Of a DNA stretch of 64,000 nt, positions 39,021 through 48,337 are shown one piece after another. Origin of the DNA: Planktothrix serta PCC 8927 (lineage in GTDB: Bacteria > Cyanobacteriota > Cyanobacteriia > Cyanobacteriales > Microcoleaceae); NCBI RefSeq assembly GCF_900010725.2, contig NZ_LR734832.1, positions 137,628 to 201,627 of the forward strand, given 5' to 3'. Both the position numbers and the translations under genes were made by a program. Within the stretch, counting starts at the first letter, position 1. Every line of letters starts with the position of its first letter. The notes below the pieces were generated by a model. It did no database searches, was not told where the DNA came from, and was given only the letters and a program-made list of their open reading frames with translations.

Positions 39021-40266
39021 TCACAGTAGCCGTCACATCAGCAGGTTTACGACTGAACAGTTTGAAGTAAGTAGACACCCAAAATTCTTTGATGGGGAAG
39101 GCAATAAATGTCAGGGGATTGATAGTTATAATTATATCGCGGACATCCCCTTGAGCAAGTTTAATAATTTGTTGGGCAACCCAGTCAGGAGACAACACCC
39201 CAATCGGGTTTAAGTTGCTCTTAAAGGGCCCTAAGATCAATTTACGAATCACGCAGGGTGCATCTAAACGACGCAGGGTAATCAAATCCCCTAAAGTCCG
39301 TTTACTCAGTTCGTAGAGTGGACTGAATGCTGGCCCAACTTCTGCCTCCGAGGTATTCACCCAAACTTCTTTTCTAGCGATATCAGCGTTTGTGCGAACG
39401 GTACTTAGGAACAATTCTAACAGACGCCAGCAGGAAAATGTATTGACTTCATAGGACTGAGAAATCGCCTCTTCTGTTCTCAAACCCTGAACATTAATCC
39501 CGTGATTGAGGATTAAAATATCAACATTTTGCAGTAAATCTGTTAATTTTTGTTCTTGTCCCACTTGCCAAGTTACGGTTTTGAGGGGAATTGTTTCTCC
39601 GTTAACCGTTAAGCTCAGAAGTTGTTCACCTGAAGTCAAAGCTAGAACTTTTGCACCCTTGGAATGGAGATGGAATAGCAGAGCTTGTCCGAGAGTTCCT
39701 GATGCTCCGGTGACAGCAACGGTTTTTCCTTTTAATGAAAGTGCCGTTCCCATCAGTTTATCTAATACGGTAAAGGTTCCACAAAAATAAGCGTTTTGAT
39801 TATCAAAATGATGACGCCAATGGTAAGTTCGATTCACCATCCAGGGTGCAGGCGGACTGGTAAATTGACCGGGAGTGTGGGTTAAATCGGTCAGTTTATC
39901 CAGATTGGGAATCCCCATTCCTCGCCCAATAGCCGATAACAGAAAACTTAGGGTATAAAGACAACCCAGAAGGGCAAATCCCTGTTGTGCGGGGGTATAA
40001 ATATGGGCAATGGTCAGTAAGATTAGACTAAAGCTCAACATCACGCAGGCTTCAGGAACGTCATTATACCAATGGGCTTGGCGATAAATTTCTTCACTGA
40101 CGGGGGTTAAATCGGGACGAAAGACCCGATGATGCCAATTATGCAAACGAATTAAGGGCGAAAAAACATGAGCGAGGACATGGTAAACATCTCGTACCAG
40201 TTCTGCTCCGAGGATAGAACCGAGTCCCCAAGCTAAATTTCCCATCCAGAAAGTTACCATATCCAA
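39013..40266 (-). CDS. Bifunctional sterol desaturase/short-chain dehydrogenase-type fusion
   Basis: 417 aa. N-terminal integral-membrane di-iron hydroxylase-type part about 1-180 with histidine boxes (LHNWHHRVF, HWRHHFDNQNAYFCG). From about 183 an SDR Rossmann domain: KTVAVTGASGTLGQAL, LILNHGINVQG, and the Tyr/Lys-type active site region YELSKRTLG near residue 320. This fusion is known in cyanobacteria, but its substrate is not established; lipid or carotenoid modification is a guess. ATG 40266, clear of the next divergent gene by 290 bp. Confidence 0.82.
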   Translation of the reverse strand: MDMVTFWMGNLAWGLGSILGAELVRDVYHVLAHVFSPLIRLHNWHHRVFRPDLTPVSEEIYRQAHWYNDVPEACVMLSFSLILLTIAHIYTPAQQGFALLGCLYTLSFLLSAIGRGMGIPNLDKLTDLTHTPGQFTSPPAPWMVNRTYHWRHHFDNQNAYFCGTFTVLDKLMGTALSLKGKTVAVTGASGTLGQALLFHLHSKGAKVLALTSGEQLLSLTVNGETIPLKTVTWQVGQEQKLTDLLQNVDILILNHGINVQGLRTEEAISQSYEVNTFSCWRLLELFLSTVRTNADIARKEVWVNTSEAEVGPAFSPLYELSKRTLGDLITLRRLDAPCVIRKLILGPFKSNLNPIGVLSPDWVAQQIIKLAQGDVRDIIITINPLTFIAFPIKEFWVSTYFKLFSRKPADVTATVNQ

Positions 40267-40558
40267 TCGCGCATACCTCTACTTAATAATTAGGTCTGTC
40301 TGGTATTATAAAACTTTACTGACTTTCTGGCTAGTTCTTGGCAACGGTCGTACAATATTTATGAAAGTTGAGGAAATCAATGCAGTGAGTTCACCTCCTA
40401 TTATTGATAATAATTCTTAACTTAATCTCAATATAATTTTTAACCTTTATGTTATACATAGAATTGATAAACTAGCAGTTATACTTCTAATAACGGCTTT
40501 TTATTTCTTAAATTAAAGATGGATTTTCCGATTTTTTGTATAAATTACCTAGGCTGAA

Positions 40559-41050
40559 TTGGAGGACGAAAAATCAAAAGCTATGGATGATCTAAATGTA
40601 CAATCATTACTGGAAGATTTGAAAGATCCGGATCAGGATGTTCGCCAACGAGCCACTGATGAATTGTGGCATTTATGGTTTGAGCAAAAGGGAATCGTTG
40701 GTTTAGAACAGATTCGTCGTGCCGAAGCTTGTCAACAAGCGGGGAAAATGGCGGAAGCAGAACGGATTTTAACCCAATTAATTCAGGATTTACCTGATTT
40801 TGCGGAAGCTTGGAACCGACGAGCCGTTTTATATTATACAACACGACAATTTAAGAAAGCTTTAGCAGATTGTAAACGGGCTATCAGACTCAACCCTATT
40901 CATTTTGGTGCCTTGCATGGGATGGGGTTATGTTATGCCGCTTTAGGGGATTATAGATTAGCAATTCATGCTTTTCGCCAAGTGTCAAAAATTCAACCCT
41001 ATTCTCTGGAAAACCAACGGTTAATTTTAGAATTTACGCTGAGGTTGTAG
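40559..41050 (+). CDS. TPR-repeat protein
   Basis: 163 aa from TTG 40559 or 155 from ATG 40583 (MDDLNVQSLL); GGAGG lies at 40561, which is between the two and does not decide. TPR-like helical pairs about 50-150: AEACQQAGKMAEAERILTQL, FAEAWNRRAVLYYTTRQFKK, ALHGMGLCYAALGDYRLA. Probably a protein-interaction module. N-terminal segment DPDQDVRQRATDEL resembles a HEAT-like helix. Confidence 0.75.
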   Translation: MEDEKSKAMDDLNVQSLLEDLKDPDQDVRQRATDELWHLWFEQKGIVGLEQIRRAEACQQAGKMAEAERILTQLIQDLPDFAEAWNRRAVLYYTTRQFKKALADCKRAIRLNPIHFGALHGMGLCYAALGDYRLAIHAFRQVSKIQPYSLENQRLILEFTLRL

Positions 41051-41052
41051 AA

Positions 41053-41095
41053 TTTGTTAACGGTTAACCGTTAACCGTTAACTGTTAACAGATAA
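41053..41095. repeat. GTTAACGGTTAACCGTTAAC-type tandem palindromic repeat
   Basis: GTTAACCGTTAACC units directly after the TPR gene, self-complementary. A related palindrome sits at 47371-47410. Confidence 0.7.
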
Positions 41096-41109
41096 CACAC
41101 CCCTATCTA

Positions 41110-41838
41110 CTAAGACTTTGACCAAGCGGGGTGAGAGAGTAAGGCTTCGATGACTCGAACGCCTCGCAACTGATTAGATAGGGGTAGATGACCTTTGGGT
41201 GCAGTTAAATCCCAGGTGAATTCTTGGGGGTAGCGAGTCCAATTACGACCCGTGCGCCAACCAATTTTAGGCCAGAATTTATCCCAATTTTTATTAACAC
41301 TCAGCCAAAGTTCTTGTTGTACAGAATAGCCAAATTTTCCTTCAGAATGAATTTTCCACAGACTATCAAGGGTGTGTAAATCCGTAATCGGTAAGCGTTC
41401 AATTTCGGAAAAATAAATCCATTTTCGTTGTGCCGCAGAAGTTCCGGCTAATTCACAAAGTTTCTGTAAACTTAATTTATCCGCCTCTAAAAAATCTTGT
41501 TGCGCGAGTAATTTTTGTAAGGGGATGTAATCAATTCCGGTTTGAGATTTTAAGGGAACAATTCCCGTCGGAAAATGGGTTTGCAAAAAGCTACTAACTT
41601 TTTCGGAAGTTGGAGCAGCCGTATATAAAATTTGATAAACTTTACCGTCAACTAAATTAGGAGGATGAGACTGCTGTTTTAATAAAAACTCCATTAAAAC
41701 ATCCCAAACCGTTTCCCCACCTTGGGTTAATGTTTGTAGCAGTTGAAATTGAGCTTTTTCCGAACCTGCAAAAAGCTGAGAGCGTAATTCATCCGCACTG
41801 ATCAGGTCAGGTTGTGGGGAAGTGGTCAAGTCAGTCAT
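41110..41838 (-). CDS. gun4: GUN4-domain protein (Mg-chelatase cofactor)
   Basis: 242 aa from ATG 41838 (MTDLTTSPQP); an upstream ATG at 41856 exists. The C-terminal GUN4 domain is clear, about 85-235: GIDYIPLQKLLAQQDFLEAD, LDSLWKIHSEGKFGYSVQ, GWRTGRNWTRYPQEFTWDLT and LPLSNQLRGVRVIEALL. It binds protoporphyrin IX and Mg-protoporphyrin and stimulates Mg-chelatase in chlorophyll synthesis. The N-terminal helical extension is normal for cyanobacterial Gun4. Neighbouring genes are unrelated. Confidence 0.92.
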   Translation of the reverse strand: MTDLTTSPQPDLISADELRSQLFAGSEKAQFQLLQTLTQGGETVWDVLMEFLLKQQSHPPNLVDGKVYQILYTAAPTSEKVSSFLQTHFPTGIVPLKSQTGIDYIPLQKLLAQQDFLEADKLSLQKLCELAGTSAAQRKWIYFSEIERLPITDLHTLDSLWKIHSEGKFGYSVQQELWLSVNKNWDKFWPKIGWRTGRNWTRYPQEFTWDLTAPKGHLPLSNQLRGVRVIEALLSHPAWSKS

Positions 41839-41913
41839 AGTGGCGTGGCGTTTCAAGTTTTGAATGAGTACAGAATTCTCAACTGCAACTATTGTACAAG
41901 CAGCAGGGAACAG

Positions 41914-42402
41914 TTAACCGTTGAGAATCCGTTGAATTAGGGCGCTGGTAGAGGAGGGAACTTCAATGTTAATCAAGGCAACTTTACCGCCATAGCTGTG
42001 TACAATAGGGGCTTCGGGGAGGGTTTCTAAGGTGTAGTCTCCCCCCTTGACATAAATATCGGGTTTCAGGGTTTCAATTAAATGATCGGCTGTGGTTTCA
42101 GGAAAAATTACCACACCATCAACGGGTTTCAGGGTGGCGAGGACTTCCGCCCGTTGTGCTTCCGGGACAATGGGACGGGGAGGATGTCCGGGTTTTTGGG
42201 GTTTAATCGTTTGGACGGACAAATCACTATTGAGTCCGACAACGAGCGATCGCCCTAGGGCTTTGGCTGCTTGTAAATAGCGAACATGACCCGCATGAAT
42301 TAAGTCAAAACAGCCATTGGTAAACACCAGAGGACGCCACCGATCAGGATGAAGGGTAATGTCGTGTTGTAATTCGGTTAAGGTGTAGAGATAAGGAGTC
42401 AT
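41914..42402 (-). CDS. D-glycero-beta-D-manno-heptose 1-phosphate adenylyltransferase (HldE C-terminal type)
   Basis: 162 aa nucleotidyltransferase. The HxGH motif is HAGH (H36, H39) in NGCFDLIHAGHVRYLQAAKA, followed by VVGLNSDLSVQ and a C-terminal YVKGGDYTLETLPEA and VPSSTSALIQRIL. It corresponds to the RfaE2/HldE adenylyltransferase domain only; the kinase half is not here. Makes ADP-heptose for LPS inner core. ATG 42402, 172 bp from divergent hpsJ-like gene. Confidence 0.88.
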   Translation of the reverse strand: MTPYLYTLTELQHDITLHPDRWRPLVFTNGCFDLIHAGHVRYLQAAKALGRSLVVGLNSDLSVQTIKPQKPGHPPRPIVPEAQRAEVLATLKPVDGVVIFPETTADHLIETLKPDIYVKGGDYTLETLPEAPIVHSYGGKVALINIEVPSSTSALIQRILNG

Positions 42403-42574
42403 TTAAGTCTAAGTCGGGAGGATGAGAATTTTTCGTTGTTACTGCTCTGAACCGATTAAGATTGTAACGTTTGTTGATCTTAATCTTGCAAATCAATTAG
42501 GAACTGGAATACTTGATGGGTAAGGGCAAGATCAAGATCTGGGTTAACCATCACTTAGCTTACAAATAATAAAC

Positions 42575-43408
42575 ATGAAAGCCACTTCTAGTCGTCAATT
42601 TTCCTCGACAACCTCTCTCATCCTCAAACTGGTTGGGGTAATTTTACTTCTCTCTTCTCTTGTAGATTATCTGGTACTTTTGATTCCGCCGAATTTTCTC
42701 AACCGAGGCTGGCAAATTAGTGTCACCAGTGATTTAGTCGATCGAGGCATTGTCCCTATGGTGGGAATGGCCTTAATCTTTATTGCCTTTTGGATCGATA
42801 CTGCCACCGAAGGGACGGTCAAATCAGGTAAACCTTTTGCGAGTTTAAGATTTTGGGTCGCATTGCTGGCGAGTTTATTGGGACTATTGTACCTGTTACT
42901 ATTTCCTTTACATCTGAATAATACCCGTCTGGCTAGAGCCGAGGCCCTCACACAAATTAATCAACAGGCTACTCAAGCTCAAACTCAACTCGAAACTCAA
43001 ATCAGTAGTGATCAATTCCAACAACAAATTCAACAGCGAAAAACTCAGCTTAAAGATCAAATTGCTGGTTTAGCACAAAATCCTGATGCGCTAAATCAAG
43101 CCCTTTCTAACCCTAATCTCCCGAAGCAAGTCAAAGATATTTTAGAACAGTCTAAATCGAATCCGAAAGCTATTGAAGAGTTTCTCAATCAACAAGCGGA
43201 TAATTTACCGACACAATTGTTAACTCAAATTCGCGATCGCAAACAAGAACTCGAACAACAAGCCAAAACCCAGTCTTTGAAATCGAGTTTGCGAACTGGA
43301 ATTAGTAGTTTATTGTTAGCCATTGGCTACATTACTATCGGTTGGACAGGATTAAAAGGTCTGGGTATTCTCAAAAGTGGAAATCGTCGCAAAACGCCTA
43401 CTGCTTAA
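42575..43408 (+). CDS. HpsJ family membrane protein
   Basis: 277 aa with four predicted membrane spans (about 13-34, 61-75, 88-112, 240-262) and a long Gln/Lys-rich soluble section (about 120-235: QATQAQTQLETQISSD, QQQIQQRKTQLKDQIAG). HpsJ-family genes are linked to hormogonium polysaccharide and gliding in filamentous cyanobacteria. Family call by overall pattern; function here inferred. No other hps genes in the window. Confidence 0.7.
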   Translation: MKATSSRQFSSTTSLILKLVGVILLLSSLVDYLVLLIPPNFLNRGWQISVTSDLVDRGIVPMVGMALIFIAFWIDTATEGTVKSGKPFASLRFWVALLASLLGLLYLLLFPLHLNNTRLARAEALTQINQQATQAQTQLETQISSDQFQQQIQQRKTQLKDQIAGLAQNPDALNQALSNPNLPKQVKDILEQSKSNPKAIEEFLNQQADNLPTQLLTQIRDRKQELEQQAKTQSLKSSLRTGISSLLLAIGYITIGWTGLKGLGILKSGNRRKTPTA

Positions 43409-43575
43409 CAGTTATCAGTTATCAGTTACCAGTTACCAGTTATCAGTGAAAACAGGAAAATCAAGATTTTCTTGATCCCAATCCAGGGTCAACTCGATCA
43501 TAGCTGATAATTGATAACTGATAATTGATAATTGATAATTGATAATTGATAATTGATAACTGATAACTGATTCTT
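43409..43575. repeat. Dense tandem TTATCAGT and GATAATT repeats
   Basis: CAGTTATCAGTTACCAGT units from 43409, then GATAATTGATAATTGATAAT in at least seven copies at 43503-43570. Complementary halves flank a short unique centre, so a long hairpin can form between the hpsJ-like and GT2 genes. Confidence 0.8.
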
Positions 43576-43576
43576 C

Positions 43577-44482
43577 ATGTTTTCTATTTATATTCTCACC
43601 GCAAACGAAGAGATTGATATCGCGGATTGTATTGAATCTGCGTTATTATCGGATGATATTATTGTGGTCGATTCTTTTAGTCAAGATCGCACCGTTGAAA
43701 TTGCTCAACAGTATCCCGTCCGAGTTCTGCAACATCGCTTTGAAAGTCACGGAAAACAACGAACCTGGATGTTACAAGAAATTCCCACAAAACATGAGTG
43801 GGTTTACATCTTAGAAGCCGATGAACGCATGACAACCGAGTTATTTCAAGAATGTTTACAAGCCATCCAAAGCGATGATTATATTGGCTATTATGTCGCT
43901 GAAAGGGTGATATTTTTAGGGAGTTGGATTCGACGCAGTACCCAATATCCTCGATATCAAATGCGTCTTTTTCGTAAGGATAAAGTTTGGTTTACCGATT
44001 ATGGTCATACTGAACGAGAAGTCTGTGATGGCCCTACGGGATTTATTCAAGAAACCTATCCCCATTATACCTGTAGTAAAGGGTTATCTCGTTGGATTGA
44101 AAAACACAATCGCTATTCAACGGATGAAGCGGTAGAAACTTTGCGACAGTTACAAACAGGAACAGTGAATTGGAAAAATTTATTCTTAGGAAGTTCAGAA
44201 GTTGAACGACGACGAGCGTTAAAAGATTTGTCTTTACGTTTACCATTTAGACCCCTAATTCGGTTTCTGTATATGTACTTTGTTTTAGGAGGAATTTTAG
44301 ATGGTCGTTCAGGATTTACTTGGTGTGTTTTACAAGCCTTTTATGAATATTTGATCCTGCTTAAAGTTTGGGAAGTTGAAAATTTACCTCAACTTTATGC
44401 GGAGCAAATTCAACCCTCTTTACCCAGTTCAGAAAAAATAGAGTCCCAGAAAGTGACATCCAATCTGGGAACAGAAACTTAA
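43577..44482 (+). CDS. Glycosyltransferase family 2
   Basis: 301 aa. N-terminal GT2 fold: FSIYILTANEEIDIADCI, IIVVDSFSQDRTVEIAQQYP, metal-binding acidic motif YILEADERM, and a KHEW lead-in. C-terminal hydrophobic stretch (FLYMYFVLGGILDGRSG) suggests membrane association. It resembles lipopolysaccharide/exopolysaccharide GT2 enzymes such as LgtF-like ones. ATG 43577 right after the repeat array; sugar and acceptor unknown. Confidence 0.85.
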   Translation: MFSIYILTANEEIDIADCIESALLSDDIIVVDSFSQDRTVEIAQQYPVRVLQHRFESHGKQRTWMLQEIPTKHEWVYILEADERMTTELFQECLQAIQSDDYIGYYVAERVIFLGSWIRRSTQYPRYQMRLFRKDKVWFTDYGHTEREVCDGPTGFIQETYPHYTCSKGLSRWIEKHNRYSTDEAVETLRQLQTGTVNWKNLFLGSSEVERRRALKDLSLRLPFRPLIRFLYMYFVLGGILDGRSGFTWCVLQAFYEYLILLKVWEVENLPQLYAEQIQPSLPSSEKIESQKVTSNLGTET

Positions 44483-44526
44483 TCCTAATTTTTAATCAGG
44501 TTTTTCATTGTTCAGGGTGCTTTTAT

Positions 44527-46284
44527 TCAGGAACTTACTAAGGCTTTTAATTCTGATTCTCCGGCTTTTTTTAACAATCGTGTGAGTTGCAAATTGCACA
44601 GAATAATTATTAATCCTTGACCCATTAAACTGATCAGAATTGAGGATGTTGTCGCTGAAGGGAGGGAAACAAAGGACAAAATAGACCACACATAAGCTCC
44701 TTCAAATCCGGGTTTAGAGTTAAACAGAATCGCAATAAAGAATGGAGGAAGAACCAACAGTGCTGATACCATAACTGTTGCCCATAGGGTTCGTTTTGGT
44801 GTTTTCATCATCATGATTAATTGAGCAATACTGGCACAAAGCAGCATAAAACTCAAATGTAAGGAAACCGCTAACAACATTTCCACTTTTATAGAGGGTT
44901 TAGCGATGAGCAGAATCGTTGTAACCCAAATGGTAGAAGCTATTAAAAGATTAATCAAAATGGCAACAATTGCCGGACTTTTCTCGCCCCAAACTAAATC
45001 ATTTCCCAGGTCTATCCACCAATACTGTTTCCGTTCTTGTCGATATCGAACCCAATCTTGTAATGTTTGTCGTTGGGGAGAAAGAGACAATATTAAACCC
45101 AAAATCAGCAGAATATTACCGATAAAAATAGTAGCATAATGACTGGATACTAATTCAAACTGAGAGAGGGTAAACCCTAGGTTTAATAGGGTGAAACCAA
45201 TCGTTAATAAATAGCTCTGTTTTTTACTTAAAGCCGGAAGATTAGGCTGATTATAGTTCCGTTTTAAAGCTTGCCAAATCCAATAGGTCAAAAAACCATA
45301 ATTTAAAAGGGCTAATCCCAATAGAGAAACTCCATTTTCTCCCAGAGTTAATCCAAACCACTGTAATTGATTAATATTATCGTGACCGAAGGGAGAATTT
45401 AAGTCACTATTTCCTGTGCGATTAATTAAATAGCGGAGGAGACAGGTGGGAGAGAACATATTCAGCCAATTCCAACCATCATTGCTAATTGGTTTATTAT
45501 TGGCAATGAGTAAAAAGGTGAAAATAATGCTACTCCCGACCCAAGATTGTAATCCATGTAACCAAGAACTGGTGGTAACTCCAACTAACAACGCAATGCT
45601 ATAAAAAAATGCACAACTGCCTACAGTTAAACCATAAAAACTAAAAATTTCCAAGATGGAAATATTAGCGGAAATTCCAGCCCATAATTGATAGGGAATT
45701 GTCAGTAAAACTCCTAGATATAATAAACTGGGTACTCCCAATAATTTTCCGATTAAAATAGTCTGGGCAGATTGTGGACTTAATCGAATAAAATTCAGGG
45801 TTCCTCGCCGTTCTTCGGTGGCTAAATCATTAATGAGCATATAAGTTCCCAGAACAATTAAGCTGAAAACTGCTAAAACACTGATCCATATAAAAATATT
45901 CGTCCAGTAGTCCAAAAACCAACGATTAAAATCAATTAAATCAGTTGGACAGAGAGTATTTCTGAGTTTGTTAATTTCTTTAAGATTTTGTTCTAAAACA
46001 GAACGGTTTTCTCCAGTTGCTAAAGCATGAAGTTGATCTTGAGTCTTCCAATATTGTTGATCATAATTATGATATAATTGATTTTTAGTAGGGCAGTATC
46101 CACTAGCAATAGTGATCTTTTTCATCCCTGGAAATTTATCGAAAGTGCTAAAAAATAGAATCACTTGGCTGAGAATAGAAATTCCGATTGCCATCAGAAG
46201 ATTACGAACTCGAAACCGACCTTTTAATTCTCGAACCAGTTGGGGATTCCACTGTTTAAATAGATTGAAAGATTGAATATTCAT
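44527..46284 (-). CDS. ABC transporter permease (ABC-2 type)
   Basis: 585 aa, about 12 hydrophobic segments. The N-terminal cytoplasmic start (FNLFKQWNPQLVRELKGRF) precedes the first span; a large extracytoplasmic loop (about 60-125) contains Cys residues. EERRGTLNFIRLSP is the ABC-2 permease motif. Second gene of a two-gene unit, 40 bp after the ATPase gene. Exporter of an unknown substrate. Confidence 0.85.
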   Translation of the reverse strand: MNIQSFNLFKQWNPQLVRELKGRFRVRNLLMAIGISILSQVILFFSTFDKFPGMKKITIASGYCPTKNQLYHNYDQQYWKTQDQLHALATGENRSVLEQNLKEINKLRNTLCPTDLIDFNRWFLDYWTNIFIWISVLAVFSLIVLGTYMLINDLATEERRGTLNFIRLSPQSAQTILIGKLLGVPSLLYLGVLLTIPYQLWAGISANISILEIFSFYGLTVGSCAFFYSIALLVGVTTSSWLHGLQSWVGSSIIFTFLLIANNKPISNDGWNWLNMFSPTCLLRYLINRTGNSDLNSPFGHDNINQLQWFGLTLGENGVSLLGLALLNYGFLTYWIWQALKRNYNQPNLPALSKKQSYLLTIGFTLLNLGFTLSQFELVSSHYATIFIGNILLILGLILSLSPQRQTLQDWVRYRQERKQYWWIDLGNDLVWGEKSPAIVAILINLLIASTIWVTTILLIAKPSIKVEMLLAVSLHLSFMLLCASIAQLIMMMKTPKRTLWATVMVSALLVLPPFFIAILFNSKPGFEGAYVWSILSFVSLPSATTSSILISLMGQGLIIILCNLQLTRLLKKAGESELKALVSS

Positions 46285-46324
46285 GGCTATTAATCCTTAA
46301 CAAAGTTGAAAGAGACGAGTGCTT

Positions 46325-47275
46325 TTAAGACGCTTGTTTATGTCCGAGTTTTAAGAAAATGGATTCTAAGTTTTCTTGAACTCGATTAAATTTGCTGAGG
46401 GGAATTTCAGCAGAAATGAGCGATCGCAATAAGATTGCAGAATCTTTTTCTGTTCCCGAAAATTGAACTTTAACCTGTTGATTTCCGGGTAAAATTTCCC
46501 AACTCTCAACCCCAGAATGATATTTTAACTCCGCGATTAGTATATCCATTTTACCCAAAGTCGAAATAAAAAGATGCTGCACACTCAAACGTTTATACAA
46601 GTCCTGTATCGAGGCACTTTCAACCAGATATCCCAATTCCATAATCCCAATACAGGTGCAAAAATCCTCTAAATCGCTTAAAACATGGGAAGAAATCACA
46701 ATTGTCATTCCGGCTTCATGTAAGCTTTTAATAATCTCTCGAAACTGCATTCGAGCAATGGGATCTAAACCAGAAACTGGTTCATCAAGAAATAGCAGTA
46801 AAGGTTCATGAATAATTGTGCGTCCTAAACTTAATCGTTGTTTCATACCCCGTGAAAGGGTGGAAATTAAACTATTACGTTTGGGGGTTAACTGCACGAT
46901 TTCCAAGACTTCATATAATCGTTGAGTGCGTCGAGGTTCGCGTAAATAATACAACCGCGCAAAATAATCTAAATAATCCCAAACGGTGAGATCATCATAC
47001 AGGGGAAAATCATCGGGTAAATAACCTAAATGTTGTTTAATTTTGGGGTTTGTATGATCCCGTGATAACGCTTCTCCATTAATATAAATTTCCCCCATTG
47101 TCGGTTCTTCTACAGTAGCTAATATCCGCAATAAAGTTGTTTTTCCGGCTCCATTTGGCCCAATGAGTCCATAAACTTCACCCATTGGGATTTGTAAATC
47201 TATATCATTAACCGCCAGATGGCGATCAAATCGTTTTGTCAGTCCACGAGTTTGAATTGCAAGGTCTTTCGCCAT
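46325..47275 (-). CDS. ABC transporter ATP-binding protein (ABC-2 exporter)
   Basis: 316 aa. Walker A GPNGAGKTTLL (K45), Q-loop region PDDFPLYDDLTVWDYL, signature LSRGMKQRLSLGRTI, Walker B LLLFLDEPVSGLDP and the switch His in VISSHVLSDLEDF are all intact. A C-terminal regulatory part of about 100 residues follows. Partner of the permease encoded 40 bp downstream. The signature SRGMKQR is the type seen in ABC-2 lipid or antibiotic exporters. Confidence 0.93.
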   Translation of the reverse strand: MAKDLAIQTRGLTKRFDRHLAVNDIDLQIPMGEVYGLIGPNGAGKTTLLRILATVEEPTMGEIYINGEALSRDHTNPKIKQHLGYLPDDFPLYDDLTVWDYLDYFARLYYLREPRRTQRLYEVLEIVQLTPKRNSLISTLSRGMKQRLSLGRTIIHEPLLLFLDEPVSGLDPIARMQFREIIKSLHEAGMTIVISSHVLSDLEDFCTCIGIMELGYLVESASIQDLYKRLSVQHLFISTLGKMDILIAELKYHSGVESWEILPGNQQVKVQFSGTEKDSAILLRSLISAEIPLSKFNRVQENLESIFLKLGHKQAS

Positions 47276-47370
47276 TTTGGTAGGAAAAAAAGGGTGTGAA
47301 GTTGTAACTTAGACTTCCCCTACAATAACCTCTAGCCGATTTACGGACACAAATATTAATTATTGGGGGT

Positions 47371-47410
47371 TGACAGTTGACGGTTAACGGTTAACCGTCA
47401 ACTGTTAACT
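47371..47410. repeat. GTTGACGGTTAACGG palindrome
   Basis: ACAGTTGACGGTTAA and TTAACCGTCAACTGT form a nearly perfect inverted repeat upstream of the ABC genes, related to the repeats at 41053. Confidence 0.7.
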
Positions 47411-47437
47411 TATAAGACAAGTCTGGGAGATTGAAAA

Positions 47438-48334
47438 CGAGCGTGTCTTCAGACCTGAGATGAAAATCGACTCAGGGGAAATTATTTCCCGTGAACATTT
47501 CTTCGATCTATGCTAATATTATTGTAGGTCGAAACAAGGAGATTTTCATGATAGTTCTGGAATACAAAGTTAAAGGCAAACCTAATCAATATCAAGCGAT
47601 TGATCAAGCAATTCGCACTACCCAATTTGTTCGCAACAAAGCGATTAGATATTGGATGGATAATTCAAGAGAATTAAAGATTGATAGATTTGCTTTAAAT
47701 AAATATTCCACAACTCTCAGAAATGAATTTCCCTTTGTTGCTGACCTAAACTCAATGGCAGTCCAATCCGCATCCGAGCGGGGGTGGTCTGCCATTAGTC
47801 GTTTTTACGACAATTGTCAGAAAAAGATTTCGGGTAAAAAAGGATATCCCAAATTTCAAAAAGATTGCCGTTCCGTTGAATACAAAACATCGGGATGGGC
47901 ATTGCATCCAACCAAAAGACAGATTACCTTTACCGACAAAAATGGGATTGGTAAACTTAAATTGTTAGGGAAATGGGATATTCAATCTTACAATGTTAAA
48001 GACATTATCCGACAATGGATAGAATATTTTGCAGCTAAATTTGATAAATTAGCAATTCCGGTTGCACCCCATTACACTTCGCAAAAATGTTCTAATTGTG
48101 GGGTAATAGTGAAAAAATCTCTATCAACCCGCACCCATGTTTGTAATTGTGGATGTGAGTTACATAGAGATACAAATGCTGCAATTAATATTCTAAATCT
48201 TGGTAAACAAGCTAGGGGAGGGCATCCCCGAAGTAACGCTAATGGACTAGAAACCTCTACTCTTCTTGGGGAAACCCTGGTCGCAGCACGTATCTAGGTT
48301 GAAGTTAGAATCGAGCGCGTCTTCAGACCTGAGA
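47438..48334 (+). mobile_element. IS200/IS605-type tnpB element bracketed by 23-bp direct repeats
   Basis: CGAGCGTGTCTTCAGACCTG (47438) and CGAGCGCGTCTTCAGACCTG (48312) are the start of 23-bp direct repeats, 22 of 23 identical, flanking a tnpB gene. The right copy lies at the expected omega-RNA/right-end position after the gene (GAATC before, GTGTCAA after). No tnpA is present. The element may be a remnant left by recombination between two right ends. Confidence 0.65.
47548..48297 (+). pseudogene. Internally deleted TnpB-like protein (RuvC I and II missing)
   Basis: Open frame of about 249 aa from ATG 47548, with AAGGAG 7 bases before it. The N-terminal TnpB part (FVRNKAIRYWMDNSRELK, GKKGYPKFQKDCRSVEYK, GKLKLLGKWDIQ) is followed directly by the C-terminal part (IEYFAAKFDKLAIP, YTSQKCSNCGV, HRDTNAAINIL). 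In full-length TnpB about 125 residues lie between, carrying the RuvC-I Asp (GxDxGL) and RuvC-II Glu. They are lost in frame around nt 48000, so the nuclease is dead. Zinc-finger cysteines (CSNCG, CNCGCE) and the RuvC-III Asp remain. Confidence 0.85.
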
Positions 48335-48337
48335 GTG

